Source: Marinobacter persicus
Lineage (GTDB): Bacteria; Pseudomonadota; Gammaproteobacteria; Pseudomonadales; Oleiphilaceae
Assembly: GCF_900114155.1 (NCBI RefSeq)
Contig: NZ_FOSC01000002.1
Location: 186,001 to 250,000, forward strand
Length of the DNA stretch: 64,000 nucleotides
Reading direction: 5' to 3'
Both the position numbers and the translations under genes were made by a program. Shown here one piece after another: positions 54,779-63,952 of this stretch. How positions within the stretch are numbered: position 1 is the stretch's first letter; each line of letters begins with the position of its first letter. The notes below the pieces were generated by a model. The model was not told the DNA's origin, made no database searches, and worked only from the letters and a program-made list of their open reading frames with translations.

Positions 54779-56158
54779 ATGAGCGAATTCAGAACCGAGA
54801 AAGACAGTCTGGGCGAAGTGAAAGTCCCGGCCAACGCCCTGTGGGGCGCGCAGACTCAGCGGGCCGTGGACAACTTTCCGGTCAGCGGGCAACCCATGCC
54901 GGTCGGCTTCATCAAGGCGGTGGCTGAAGTGAAGTGTTCCGCTGCCCAGGCCAACGGGGCGCTGGGACTGCTGGCACCGGATCTGCGGGATGCCATTGTG
55001 CAGGCCTGCCAGCGGGTCGCTTCAGGAGAGTTTGCCGATCAGTTTCCGGTGGACCGCTACCAGACTGGCTCGGGCACGAGTACCAACATGAACGTGAATG
55101 AAGTGGTGGCCTCCATTGCCCGACAGCAGGGTGTGGAAGTGAACCCGAACGATCATGTGAACATGAGCCAGAGCTCCAACGACGTGATCCCCACGGCCAT
55201 CCATGTCAGCTCGCTGATGGCTGTAAAGGAGCAGCTGCTGCCGGCTATCTCGCACCTGCGGGGCGTGATCTATGAACGTGAAGCGCAGTTGAATGATCAG
55301 GTCAAAACCGGGCGTACTCATCTGATGGATGCAATGCCGGTGACCATGGGCCAGGAGTTGCGTACCTGGCGCGAGCAGCTCGTGGCCGTGGAACGCCGGC
55401 TGGAACAGGCCTGTGACGAGCTGGCGGCGGTGCCCCAGGGCGGTACGGCGGTTGGTACCGGCGTCAATGCCGATGAAGAGTTCGCCGGTCAGTTCATCAA
55501 ATTCCTGAAGATCAATACTGGCCAGAACTTCCGTTCCCTGGACCACAAGTTTGTGGGCCAGAGTGCCATTGATGCGCCGGTGGCCCTGTCGGCCCAGTTG
55601 CGGGGCACGGCGGTGGTACTGACCAAGATCGCCAATGACCTGCGCTGGATGAACAGCGGCCCGATTCATGGCCTGGCGGAAATCAGCCTGCCCGCCCTGC
55701 AGCCGGGCAGCAGCATCATGCCGGGCAAGGTCAATCCGGTGATTCCCGAGTCGGTTGCCATGGTCAGTGCCCAGGTCATGGGGCTGGACAGCGCCGTGGC
55801 CATTGCCGGCCAGTCCGGCAACTTCCAGTTGAATGTGATGCTGCCGATGGTGGGAGCCAACCTGCTGGAAATGACATCGCTGCTGGCCAATGCCATTAAT
55901 ATGCTGGCCGATAAGGCAGTGGCCGGGTTTACCGTGAACGCCGACAACCTGAACGAAGGGGTGGGGCGTAACCCGGTGCTGGTGACGGCCCTGAACCCGG
56001 AAATTGGCTATGCGCTGGCCTCGGATATTGCCAAGGAGGCTTACGCCACCGGTCGCGCGGTGATTGATGTGGCCGAGGAACGCAGCGGGTTGAGCCGGGA
56101 ACGACTGGAGCAGGTGATGGACCCGCTCAAACTGACCCGTGGTGGTTTGACCGAATAA
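54779..56158 (+). CDS. fumC: Fumarate hydratase class II
   Basis: 459 aa, aspartase/fumarase superfamily. TGSGTSTNMNVNEV, SQSSNDVIPTA and the catalytic loop GSSIMPGKVNPVIPE are intact, with GRTHLMDAMPVT for the substrate. It hydrates fumarate to malate; oxygen-stable, iron-free. AGGAGG lies 6 bases before the ATG at 54779. An upstream GTG at 54752 is not needed. Confidence 0.96.
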   Translation: MSEFRTEKDSLGEVKVPANALWGAQTQRAVDNFPVSGQPMPVGFIKAVAEVKCSAAQANGALGLLAPDLRDAIVQACQRVASGEFADQFPVDRYQTGSGTSTNMNVNEVVASIARQQGVEVNPNDHVNMSQSSNDVIPTAIHVSSLMAVKEQLLPAISHLRGVIYEREAQLNDQVKTGRTHLMDAMPVTMGQELRTWREQLVAVERRLEQACDELAAVPQGGTAVGTGVNADEEFAGQFIKFLKINTGQNFRSLDHKFVGQSAIDAPVALSAQLRGTAVVLTKIANDLRWMNSGPIHGLAEISLPALQPGSSIMPGKVNPVIPESVAMVSAQVMGLDSAVAIAGQSGNFQLNVMLPMVGANLLEMTSLLANAINMLADKAVAGFTVNADNLNEGVGRNPVLVTALNPEIGYALASDIAKEAYATGRAVIDVAEERSGLSRERLEQVMDPLKLTRGGLTE

Positions 56159-56185
56159 TCCGCCCGCGGACCGGGAGCGGCACCG

Positions 56186-56668
56186 TTGCTGATATTGCTG
56201 GCGTTGTTCGTGTTGTTGGTTCTGGCCAACGGCGCCCCGGTGCTGGCTGCTCGCCTGTTTGGCCAGCGGTGCAGCCGGCCCATTGACGGTGGGCGACTCT
56301 GGCGGGACGGTCGCCCGGTCTTTGGGCGAAGCAAAACCTGGCGGGGCCTGTTGGCCGGGACCCTCGCCTGTGGCCTGTTTGCGCATGGGGCTGGTCTGGG
56401 CGCCGGCTTCGGATTTATGTTCGGAATTCTGGCACTGCTCGGCGATTTGCTGAGCAGTTTCATCAAACGCCGGCTCGGGCTGGCGGCCAGTGCCCGGGCC
56501 AGGTGGCTCGATCAGCTTCCCGAGGGACTATTGCCCATGGCGTTGGCCTGGTACTGGCTCGGTGTCAGCGCCTGGCAGGTGCTGGCGGTGGCTGTCCTGT
56601 TCGCCATGGCCAATATCTGGGTGTCGCCCTTGTTGTATCGCTGGGGTGTTCGTCGCCAGCCCCATTGA
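56186..56668 (+). CDS. CDP-archaeol-synthase-like (CarS/DUF46) membrane protein
   Basis: 160 aa, four to five membrane segments (about 1-17, 52-66, 70-86, 110-130, 133-150). NGAPVLAARLF, then PIDGGRLWRDGRPVFGRSKTWRGL, then LLGDLLSSFIKRRLG match the CarS family PF01864 of CTP:phospholipid cytidylyltransferases. In bacteria its lipid substrate is unknown. It begins at a TTG with GGGAG 8 bases upstream and follows fumC by 27 bases. Its TGA abuts the TGA of the metallophosphoesterase (TGATCA). Confidence 0.78.
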   Translation: MLILLALFVLLVLANGAPVLAARLFGQRCSRPIDGGRLWRDGRPVFGRSKTWRGLLAGTLACGLFAHGAGLGAGFGFMFGILALLGDLLSSFIKRRLGLAASARARWLDQLPEGLLPMALAWYWLGVSAWQVLAVAVLFAMANIWVSPLLYRWGVRRQPH

Positions 56669-56671
56669 TCA
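56666..56671. other. Back-to-back stop codons forming TGATCA
   Basis: Stop of the CarS-like gene (56666-56668) and, on the minus strand, of the metallophosphoesterase (56669-56671) touch with no intervening base. Confidence 0.9.
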
Positions 56672-57643
56672 GGTCGGCCCTCGGCTAAGTGTGTGGATGG
56701 TCACTTCCGGCGGGCAATTGAGCCGGACGTTCAGGACGGAGGTGCCAGCCCCCGGCGAGGTATAGCCCTGCATACCATTGACTTGCCATGCTCCCCGGCC
56801 CAACTGGCGTGGACAATTGGCGTCCAGTGTCAGGGGAATACCACCGGGCAGGCACAACTGACCACCATGGGTGTGGCCGCACAGGAAAATGTCATAGCCG
56901 GCGTGGGCGGCTTCGCGCCAGATTTCCGGAGTGTGGCTCAACAGCAGGCTGATGCCGCCCGGCGGTATGTCGTCACCGGCCCGGTGCAGGTTGTGGGCCT
57001 TGTAGTAGTGGGCGTCGTCCACTCCGGCCAGGTAAATCCTCTCGCCGCCCCGTTCCAGCGGCGCCATTTCGTTCATCAGCAACCGATAGCCCATGTCTTC
57101 CAGCGCTGGCACCATGCGCACACTGTCGTGATTGCCGAGTACCGCATAGGCTTCACCGTTAATGGCCTCTCGTAGTCGTGCCATGCCGTCCAGTGAGTCT
57201 TCCACGGGGCCCCGGGTCAGTTTGCGGTAATCGCCGGTCAGCACGCACAGATCGTAGGCCAGTGGCTCGATATGACGCATCACGGCCTGCAGGTTTTCCT
57301 CATCCATGTCCACGTGCAGGTCGGTCAGATGCAGAATGCGCAGCCCTTCAAACGCCTCGGGCAGGTCGGGCAGTACAAAACGATTGTGGGCTGTGGTCAG
57401 CATGCGGCTGTTGGCCCGGGCCCGTTTGAGCAGGCCCGTGGCCTGCAGGCAGAAGCGGATCAGCCCGGGAGCGTTGGCCAGGTTTTCCAGGTGAAAAGAG
57501 CGATGATTGCGGCCAAACACGAGTGCTTCGGCTTCCTGCTCGATGGCCAGCCGCTGGCGTGCATGGACCGGGCCCAGTCGAAGGCTCAGGCGGTAGTGCA
57601 GAAGCTCGTCGGGCGTATTCGGTGTTTTCGCCTGTGAGGTCAT
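56669..57643 (-). CDS. Calcineurin-like metallophosphoesterase, YkuE type
   Basis: 324 aa. The dimetal phosphoesterase motifs are all present: ILHLTDLHVDMD (Asp-x-His), LTGDYRK (Gly-Asp), VLGNHDS (Asn-His-Asp), LLLSHTPE (His) and CGHTHGGQ (His-x-His). An N-terminal 80-residue extension lacks a clear membrane segment. Substrates of such enzymes range over lipid phosphates, nucleotides and UDP-sugars. Start ATG at 57643; the frame runs to 57700 without conserved sequence. Convergent with the CarS-like gene. Confidence 0.85.
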   Translation of the reverse strand: MTSQAKTPNTPDELLHYRLSLRLGPVHARQRLAIEQEAEALVFGRNHRSFHLENLANAPGLIRFCLQATGLLKRARANSRMLTTAHNRFVLPDLPEAFEGLRILHLTDLHVDMDEENLQAVMRHIEPLAYDLCVLTGDYRKLTRGPVEDSLDGMARLREAINGEAYAVLGNHDSVRMVPALEDMGYRLLMNEMAPLERGGERIYLAGVDDAHYYKAHNLHRAGDDIPPGGISLLLSHTPEIWREAAHAGYDIFLCGHTHGGQLCLPGGIPLTLDANCPRQLGRGAWQVNGMQGYTSPGAGTSVLNVRLNCPPEVTIHTLSRGPT

Positions 57644-57759
57644 GGTGCATCCCGTTTGCGCGGCGAATGGTGAGCCCCGGTCACGGGCTCCGACTATCAT
57701 TATGGTATGCTCGGAGCGTGGATGCCATCATGCTTTGACCCCATTATCGGAGCGCTGTT

Positions 57760-58410
57760 ATGAGTAATGCCTGTAATATTCCGGGGTTGACTGTACCCCG
57801 TAGCCGTTTCCCCGCACCTGAGCAGGATCTGTTGGAGAACGGCAAAGATGAGGCCCTGGTGGTGCTGGCCGGTGGTTGTTTCTGGTGTGTGGAAGCGGTC
57901 TGTCAGGCGATTGCCGGGGTAAATGCGGTGACCTCGGGGTACGCCGGTGGTTCGGCCGAAACCGCCAATTACGAGGCGGTGTGTACCGGCACAACCGGTC
58001 ATGCCGAAGTGGTTGAGGTTCGTTATAATCCCGCGCAAGTGAGTTTTGGTGATCTGCTGCGGGTATTTTTCTCGGTCGCCCACGACCCAACCCAACTGAA
58101 TCGTCAGGGCCATGATGTGGGTAGCCAATACCGATCGGCAATCTTCTATGAAACTGCGGAGCAGCGCCGGGTCGCCGAGAGCTATATCGCCCAGCTCAAT
58201 CAGGCCGGTGTTTTCCCCGATCCGGTTGTCACCAGCGTCGAGCCCCTTGATGCCTTTTATCCGGCGGAGCAATACCACCAGAACTTTGCCAACCGAAATC
58301 CCCGGCAGCCCTACATCATGGCGGTTGCCGGTCCGAAAATGGAAAAGCTGGCCAACACCTGGCCGGACCGGCTGAAGTCGGATTACCACCCGGACGATGA
58401 TCCGGCCTGA
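57760..58410 (+). CDS. msrA: Peptide methionine (S)-sulfoxide reductase
   Basis: 216 aa. GGCFWCVEAV contains the catalytic Cys, followed by SGYAGG and the DPTQLNRQGHDVGSQYRSAIFY block. It repairs S-form methionine sulfoxide. First gene of an oxidative-damage operon, 9 bases before msrB. Confidence 0.96.
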   Translation: MSNACNIPGLTVPRSRFPAPEQDLLENGKDEALVVLAGGCFWCVEAVCQAIAGVNAVTSGYAGGSAETANYEAVCTGTTGHAEVVEVRYNPAQVSFGDLLRVFFSVAHDPTQLNRQGHDVGSQYRSAIFYETAEQRRVAESYIAQLNQAGVFPDPVVTSVEPLDAFYPAEQYHQNFANRNPRQPYIMAVAGPKMEKLANTWPDRLKSDYHPDDDPA

Positions 58411-58419
58411 GGAGATTGC

Positions 58420-58851
58420 ATGACTGTTTCTGCAGCAGGTTACGACCTGACACCGTTGAGCAAAGAAGAGGTGGCGGAAAAAGCCGCCCGGCTGACCGAC
58501 GAAGAGCGCCGGATTCTGCTGGAGCACGGCACCGAGCACCCGTTTTGCGGCAATTTGCTGGATAACAAACAAGCCGGTACCTATCACTGCCGGCTGTGTG
58601 AGCTGCCGCTGTTCAGTTCGAGTGCCAAGTTTGACTCCGGCACCGGCTGGCCGAGCTTTTTTCAGCCGTTTGATCCGGACCATATCCGCTATCTGGAAGA
58701 CGGCAGCCTGGGGATGGTGCGCACGGAAATCCGCTGTCCCCGTTGTGACAGCCACCTGGGCCACGTTTTCCCGGATGGTCCGCCGCCGACCGGTCAGCGT
58801 TACTGTCTCAATTCCGTGGCGATGGAATTTCGGGCCAATAACGACAGCTGA
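58420..58851 (+). CDS. msrB: Peptide methionine (R)-sulfoxide reductase
   Basis: 143 aa. Two Zn CxxC motifs (CRLC and CPRC), [11 protein letters not shown] and [13 protein letters not shown] with the catalytic Cys. It reduces R-form methionine sulfoxide, complementing MsrA. Ends 3 bases before the acyltransferase. Confidence 0.96.
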   Translation: MTVSAAGYDLTPLSKEEVAEKAARLTDEERRILLEHGTEHPFCGNLLDNKQAGTYHCRLCELPLFSSSAKFDSGTGWPSFFQPFDPDHIRYLEDGSLGMVRTEIRCPRCDSHLGHVFPDGPPPTGQRYCLNSVAMEFRANNDS

Positions 58852-58854
58852 CGG

Positions 58855-59646
58855 ATGATTTCACTGAACCTTAACCCCAGGCCCCTGGCGGAATCCGCCA
58901 CTCTGGCGCGTCGGGCGCTGGTGGTGCTCGGCTCTGTTGGGCTGACCTGCCATTACTCCTTGCTGATTATTGTGCGAGCCCTGTTTCGCCGGCTGGACCG
59001 CGGTATTGTCGACAACTATTGCCGTAAATGGTCGGCAGCCTTGTTGCGGCTGGTACGGGCTGATTTGACAGTAACCGGCGAGGTGCCGGATTTTAGCGAT
59101 GGCCGGCGTTACATTATCTTGTGTACCCACGCCAGCCATTACGACATCCCGGTAACCTTCGTGTCTCTGCCTGGCTCCATTCGCATGCTGGCGAAAAAGG
59201 AGCTGTTCCGGCTGCCCCTTCTCGGGCGGGCGATGCGGGCGGCGGAGTTTCCGTCCATTGACCGTCGGGATCGCCAGCGGGCGTTGGCGGACCTGCGCCG
59301 GGCAAAGGAGATGATGGAAGACGGCATCGTGCTCTGGGCGGCCCCTGAAGGTACCCGCTCACCTGATGGCCAGCTGTTACCCTTCAAGAAAGGGTGCTTT
59401 CACCTGGCCATGGATACCGATGCCGTGATTGTGCCGGTGGCGGTGCGGGGGATTCACAAGGTGTTGCCGGCCCGAACCTGCCAGATCAACCTAGGCTTGC
59501 CGGTGGAGGTGTGCGTGGGTGCGCCCATCGATACCGCCGGCAGGAGCAAAGACGAGATGCCGGAACTGATGGCCGAGGTGCGCAGTCAGATGCAGCTACT
59601 GCTGAGTGGCGATACCGGCCAGGGCGGGAACCCCCTGGCCTCCTGA
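58855..59646 (+). CDS. 1-acyl-sn-glycerol-3-phosphate acyltransferase (PlsC family)
   Basis: 263 aa, an N-terminal hydrophobic helix (about 22-45) and the acyltransferase motifs HX4D (HASHYD), FPSIDRRDRQRA, EGTRSPDGQLLPFKKG and VPVAVRG. It acylates lysophosphatidate at the membrane. Start ATG overlaps nothing but lies 3 bases after msrB, so it is co-transcribed. Its stop is one base away from the convergent exchanger's stop (TGATTCA). Confidence 0.9.
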   Translation: MISLNLNPRPLAESATLARRALVVLGSVGLTCHYSLLIIVRALFRRLDRGIVDNYCRKWSAALLRLVRADLTVTGEVPDFSDGRRYIILCTHASHYDIPVTFVSLPGSIRMLAKKELFRLPLLGRAMRAAEFPSIDRRDRQRALADLRRAKEMMEDGIVLWAAPEGTRSPDGQLLPFKKGCFHLAMDTDAVIVPVAVRGIHKVLPARTCQINLGLPVEVCVGAPIDTAGRSKDEMPELMAEVRSQMQLLLSGDTGQGGNPLAS

Positions 59647-59647
59647 T

Positions 59648-60628
59648 TCAGGCCGCTGCAGCGGCCACCGTGTAAAACAGGTAACCGGTGTAGCTCACGT
59701 ACACCAGCATGAGCAGGCTACCGTCCAGTCGGGTGATGACCTTGCGCCAGCCGGTCAGGCCAAACCCCATGACCAGCAAGCCCACGGTCAGGGCCAGCAT
59801 CAGCGTCCAGTCACGGTAGAGCACTTCCGGGTCGACCTTCAGTGGTTTGATGGCTGCCGCCAGGCCAACCACGGCCAGGGTATTGAAAATGCCCGAACCA
59901 AGAATGTTGCCCAGAATCAGGTCATGTTCGTTCTTTTTAACCGCCGCGATGGCGGAAGCCAGCTCCGGCAGGGAAGTGCCAATGGCGACAATGGTCAGAC
60001 CGATCACCAGGTCACTCACGCCCAGGCTCTGGGCGATGGTTACCGCACCCCAGACCAGCATGCGGGAGCTGGCAATCAACAGGACAAGACCAATCACCAG
60101 CCAGATGACCGCCACTTTAAGGGGCATCGGATGGGCGATGATTTCGGCGTCCGTCTCTCCGCCCAGGGGATCTGCCTTGCCTTTGTAACCCTGGTAGATC
60201 GACCAGCCCATAACCGCACTGAAGACTGCCAGCAATACCCAGCCATCGAGACGGCTCAGCTCGCCATCCAGCAGTTGGGCGCCGCCAATCAGGGTCAGCA
60301 CAATCAGCAGGGGTAATTCCTTGCGGATCACCTGGGAGTGCACGGCGATGGGGGCAATGACCGCCGTCAGGCCGACAATCAGGGCGATGTTGGTGATGTT
60401 GGAGCCGTAACCGTTACCCAGGGCCAGGCCGGGATTGCCGTCCGTCGCCGCCATGGCGGAGACCGCCAGTTCCGGAGCCGAGGTGCCAAAGCCGATAATC
60501 ACCATGCCTATCAGCAGAGTGGGCATGCCCAGGTGTTTGGCGGTGGCGGCGGCGCCCTCGACAAATCGGTCAGCACTCCAGACCAGAAGAACCAGACCCG
60601 CAAGTATGGCGGCAATGGCCATCAACAT
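59648..60628 (-). CDS. Calcium/sodium antiporter, YrbG/CaCA type
   Basis: 326 aa, ten membrane segments in two inverted halves, each with a CaCA alpha-repeat: GFGTSAPELAVS / GNGYGSNITN in the first and AIGTSLPELASA / GNILGSGIFNT in the second. Both acidic cation-binding Glu are there. It exchanges Ca2+ or Na+ against H+ or Na+. Start ATG at 60628 with GAGGA upstream; the longer frame to 60703 is not needed. Confidence 0.92.
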   Translation of the reverse strand: MLMAIAAILAGLVLLVWSADRFVEGAAATAKHLGMPTLLIGMVIIGFGTSAPELAVSAMAATDGNPGLALGNGYGSNITNIALIVGLTAVIAPIAVHSQVIRKELPLLIVLTLIGGAQLLDGELSRLDGWVLLAVFSAVMGWSIYQGYKGKADPLGGETDAEIIAHPMPLKVAVIWLVIGLVLLIASSRMLVWGAVTIAQSLGVSDLVIGLTIVAIGTSLPELASAIAAVKKNEHDLILGNILGSGIFNTLAVVGLAAAIKPLKVDPEVLYRDWTLMLALTVGLLVMGFGLTGWRKVITRLDGSLLMLVYVSYTGYLFYTVAAAAA

Positions 60629-61030
60629 AGAAAATCCTCGGTACCTGAACGTTGAAATCGCCCTGAATGAGGGCGCATCGGAAACGCCGGTAAGATACCC
60701 CAAGTGCGGCGCAGGGTCACTCTAACCTTGTTGGCGTGAGTGAGAAAGGGATGATCCACTCAGTTGCTGAGCGAGTATCAGACTAAAGTGGCGCTGATAT
60801 TGTTAACAAAACAAGGGAGAATTGCGGCAAACCACAATTGTGGGCCCGACACATATCGATTAACAAACGCAATTTATTTTTCCCGTCAAAATCTGGATAA
60901 TTGCGTCCAAATTCAGACCGGGAGCATTCGGCAGCGCCCTTTAACCTCGCGCCCCGCCGGCTCCCGACAGGCCGCCTTGCTGATCGTGGGGTGGTGATAA
61001 CAGGCTCAACACTAGCTAGGGTGAAAACCA
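60629..61030. other. Promoter region between exchanger and mqo
   Basis: 402 bases without a coding gene. From about 60780 to 60920 it is AT-rich and contains a perfect 12-bp palindrome CCACAATTGTGG (60832-60843) and GTTAACAAA / GATTAACAAA repeats (about 60802 and 60859). A GATAAT at about 60895 could be a -10 but lacks a good -35. The mqo ribosome site (AGGGTG) is preceded by the small palindrome CTAGCTAG. Confidence 0.5.
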
Positions 61031-62512
61031 ATGGCCGTTAGACAGGCAGATGTAGTGCTGGTCGGCGGGGGCGTCATGAGCGCTACCCTCGGCATGATGC
61101 TCCGGCAGCTGGATCCGTCCCTCGATATCGTAATGGTAGAGCGTCTGGACCACGTTGCCCACGAAAGTACCGATGGATGGAACAACGCGGGTACCGGCCA
61201 TGCCGGCTACTGCGAACTGAACTATACCCCGGAAACCGATGACGGTGACGTGACCATCGAGCGGGCGCTTAACATCAACGCACAGTTCGAGTTATCCCTG
61301 CAGCTGTGGTCGTACCTGGTGGAGCAGAACATTCTGCCGGAGCCGTCCAGCTTCATTAACCGCACACCGCACCAGAGCTTTGTCTGGGGTGACGATGGTG
61401 TGAAGTTCCTCAAGCGCCGCTGGGAGCGCCTGAAAGAGCATCACCTGTTCCAGGAAATGGAATACACCGAAAGCCTGGATACCCTCGAGCAGTGGATGCC
61501 CCTGGTTGTCCGCAATCGCGACCGCAGCGAGAAAGTGGCGGCGACCCGCATTGAGCATGGTTCCGATGTGGATTTCGGCTCGCTCACTCGCAGTATGGTG
61601 AAGTGGTTGGAAACCCAGCCCAATTTTGAGCTGATGCTCAGCTCGCCGGTAACCAACCTGGACCAGCACGACGACGGCAGCTGGACCGTCCGGGTCAAGA
61701 ATCAGAAGACCGGTGAGAACGTCAAACTTGAAGCCGGTTTTGTCTTCCTGGGTGCTGGTGGCGGTGCGCTGCCCCTGCTGCAGAAATCCGGTATTGATGA
61801 AGCCCGCGGCTACGGTGGCTTCCCGGTCAGTGGCCAGTGGCTGGTGTGCCAGAAGCAGGACATCGTTAAATCCCATAACTCCAAGGTTTATGGCAAGGCT
61901 CCGATCGGTGCGCCGCCGATGTCGGTACCGCACCTGGATACCCGCATCATCAATGGTGAGCCAGCACTGTTGTTTGGGCCGTTTGCCGGCTTCACCACCC
62001 GTTTCCTCAAGCAGGGTTCGATTTTCGACCTGTTCGGCTCCGTGAAAGCCAACAACCTCAAGCCGATGTTGTCGGTCAGCAAGAACAACATGGACCTTAC
62101 CCGTTACCTGATCGGTGAAGTGTTCCAGTCCCACAAGGCGCGTGTTGATGCCTTGCGCAATTTCTTCCCGGAAGCGAAAGAAGAAGACTGGACCCTGCAG
62201 ATGGCTGGCCAGCGTGTGCAGATCATCAAGGAAGCACCGGGCGGTGGCGGCAAGCTGGAGTTCGGTACCGAAATCGTTGCCGCGAAGGATGGCTCGCTCG
62301 CTGCGTTGCTGGGCGCCTCCCCGGGTGCCTCTACTGCGGTGAACGCCATGATCAACGTCATCGAGCGCTGCTTCCCCGAGAAGTTGAAAACGGAATCCTG
62401 GCAGGAGCGCATGCGTGAGCTGGTGCCGTCATACGGCCAGTCGCTGGTTGACGATGCAGAGCTGCTGCACAAGGTTCGTGAAAGAACCTTGTCGACCCTG
62501 AAGCTGCGTTAA
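61031..62512 (+). CDS. mqo: Malate:quinone oxidoreductase
   Basis: 493 aa. FAD loop VVLVGGGVMSATLGMML at the N-terminus, STDGWNNAGTGHAGYCELNYTP, PAPIGAPPMSVPHLDTR-like substrate region, and the C-terminal SLAALLGASPGASTAVN. It oxidises malate directly into the ubiquinone pool as a peripheral membrane enzyme, an irreversible alternative to NAD-malate dehydrogenase. It joins with fumC and aceA in a shunt-driven TCA cycle. A terminator follows. Confidence 0.96.
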   Translation: MAVRQADVVLVGGGVMSATLGMMLRQLDPSLDIVMVERLDHVAHESTDGWNNAGTGHAGYCELNYTPETDDGDVTIERALNINAQFELSLQLWSYLVEQNILPEPSSFINRTPHQSFVWGDDGVKFLKRRWERLKEHHLFQEMEYTESLDTLEQWMPLVVRNRDRSEKVAATRIEHGSDVDFGSLTRSMVKWLETQPNFELMLSSPVTNLDQHDDGSWTVRVKNQKTGENVKLEAGFVFLGAGGGALPLLQKSGIDEARGYGGFPVSGQWLVCQKQDIVKSHNSKVYGKAPIGAPPMSVPHLDTRIINGEPALLFGPFAGFTTRFLKQGSIFDLFGSVKANNLKPMLSVSKNNMDLTRYLIGEVFQSHKARVDALRNFFPEAKEEDWTLQMAGQRVQIIKEAPGGGGKLEFGTEIVAAKDGSLAALLGASPGASTAVNAMINVIERCFPEKLKTESWQERMRELVPSYGQSLVDDAELLHKVRERTLSTLKLR

Positions 62513-62561
62513 AACGGTTGTGGCAAGTCTGGCGGAGCCAGGCTTGATCAGGGCCAGAAGA

Positions 62562-62592
62562 GGGCACCGGATGCGTCGGGTGCCCTTTTTTT
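62562..62592 (+). terminator. Rho-independent terminator of mqo
   Basis: GGGCACC (62562-62568) pairs with GGTGCCC (62579-62585), 10-base loop, then T7 (62586-62592). Confidence 0.92.
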
Positions 62593-62667
62593 GTGCCTGA
62601 AAAAGAAAGTTGCTTTTTGCAGGTAATGGGCCCACTGTTGAAGGACAACTTTCCAGGGAGATGGCCC

Positions 62668-63900
62668 GTGACACAACAAAATTTCAACCCCGAAAAAGGC
62701 TATATAGCCCTGCTGGGCTGGAGCCTGAACGCGGTCGAGGCGGCAGACAAGTTTGACCGCCGATACGTGGTGGTTGCTCCGGACTGGGCGCAGGAATACT
62801 GCGACAAGCACGAGATTCCTTATGTACCCTGGAACTTCGAGCGCCTGAATGACCGCTCTTTCGAAATAGCCCAAACACTCAAAGACATGGGGGTGGATGT
62901 GGCCATCCCGCTGTTTGAGGAAACGGTGGAATGGGCTGGCGCCATCAATTCAGTGTTGATGAATAACCCGCGTTTGCTGGGCCAGGCCATGTTGCTGCGT
63001 GATAAGGCGCTTATGAAACGCCGGGCGCAGTTGGGAGGTATCCGGGTGGGCATTTTCGAGGAAGCTCACGACCGGGAAGACGTGATCCGTTTTCTCAAAC
63101 GGGTGAACCAGACGTTGCTCAAGCTGGATGGCGACCCCAACGACCCCATTCATCTGAAAGCGTTCGACAAGGCCGGTTGCCTGGGCCACCGGGTAATCCG
63201 GACACCGGACGAGGTAGACAGCATTCCCGACGAGGAATTCCCGGTGCTGATGGAATCGCATCTGGATGGCTGGGAGTTTGCGGTCGAGGCCTGGGTACAT
63301 AACGGGAAAATCCGGTTCCTCAATATCTCCGAGTACGTGACGCTGGGGTATTCGGTGTTCGTGCCCGCAACTCCGGATCTGGAAAAGTACCGTCCGCAAA
63401 TCACCGCCGAAATCGAGAAACTGATCAAGACCTTCGATATCGAGTTTGGCTTTATCCACCCGGAATACTTTGTCACCAGCGACGGCACCATGTACTTCGG
63501 TGAGGTGGCCTACCGCCCGCCCGGCTTCAAGGTGTTTGAGTTGTTGGAGCGGGCCTACGGCTTCAATGCCTATCAGGGGCTGATTCTGGCCTTTGATCCG
63601 AAAACCACCGAAGAGGAAATCACCGCCTTTTTCCCGAAAGAGGTGGTGGACGCTAAAGGGTATGCCGGTTGTTTCGGGGTATATCCGCGCCGTCGCGTGG
63701 TCAGTCGTCTGGAAATGCCGGAGGAAACCGAGAATCACGAGTATTTTGAGTCTCATGAACTGACCCCTCCCATCGAGGAAACCGTCACCAAACGCACCGC
63801 TTTCGGTACGCACTGGGGGCTGATTTACTTCTTTGGTGATGACCCGTACACCATGCGTGATCTGCTCAAGCACCAGGAAGACCTCGATTTCTATGTATAA
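62668..63900 (+). CDS. ATP-grasp protein of unknown substrate
   Basis: 410 aa. An N-terminal pre-ATP-grasp fold (GYIALLGWSLNAVEAADKFD, DVAIPLFEETVEW) leads to a full ATP-grasp: LLRDKALMKRRAQLGGI, SHLDGWEFAVEAWV, then IEFGFIHPEYFVTSDGTMYFGEVAYRPPG with the metal-binding Glu. The C-terminal third is family-specific. Such proteins ligate a carboxylate to an amine or thiol, but nothing fixes the substrate. Start: GTG at 62668, 7 bases after GGGAG; the longer frame begins inside the mqo terminator. It is separated from mqo by a terminator and probably leads the gene starting at 63953. Confidence 0.78.
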   Translation: MTQQNFNPEKGYIALLGWSLNAVEAADKFDRRYVVVAPDWAQEYCDKHEIPYVPWNFERLNDRSFEIAQTLKDMGVDVAIPLFEETVEWAGAINSVLMNNPRLLGQAMLLRDKALMKRRAQLGGIRVGIFEEAHDREDVIRFLKRVNQTLLKLDGDPNDPIHLKAFDKAGCLGHRVIRTPDEVDSIPDEEFPVLMESHLDGWEFAVEAWVHNGKIRFLNISEYVTLGYSVFVPATPDLEKYRPQITAEIEKLIKTFDIEFGFIHPEYFVTSDGTMYFGEVAYRPPGFKVFELLERAYGFNAYQGLILAFDPKTTEEEITAFFPKEVVDAKGYAGCFGVYPRRRVVSRLEMPEETENHEYFESHELTPPIEETVTKRTAFGTHWGLIYFFGDDPYTMRDLLKHQEDLDFYV

Positions 63901-63952
63901 TCGAGTCAGGAATTAACATCACGGGCCTGTTTCAGGCCCTGAGGACCTGAGT

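Noticed and set aside
57644..57700. N-terminal extension of the metallophosphoesterase and short Gly/Arg-rich leader
   Set aside because: No ribosome site and low-complexity content; the ATG at 57643 gives a normal protein.
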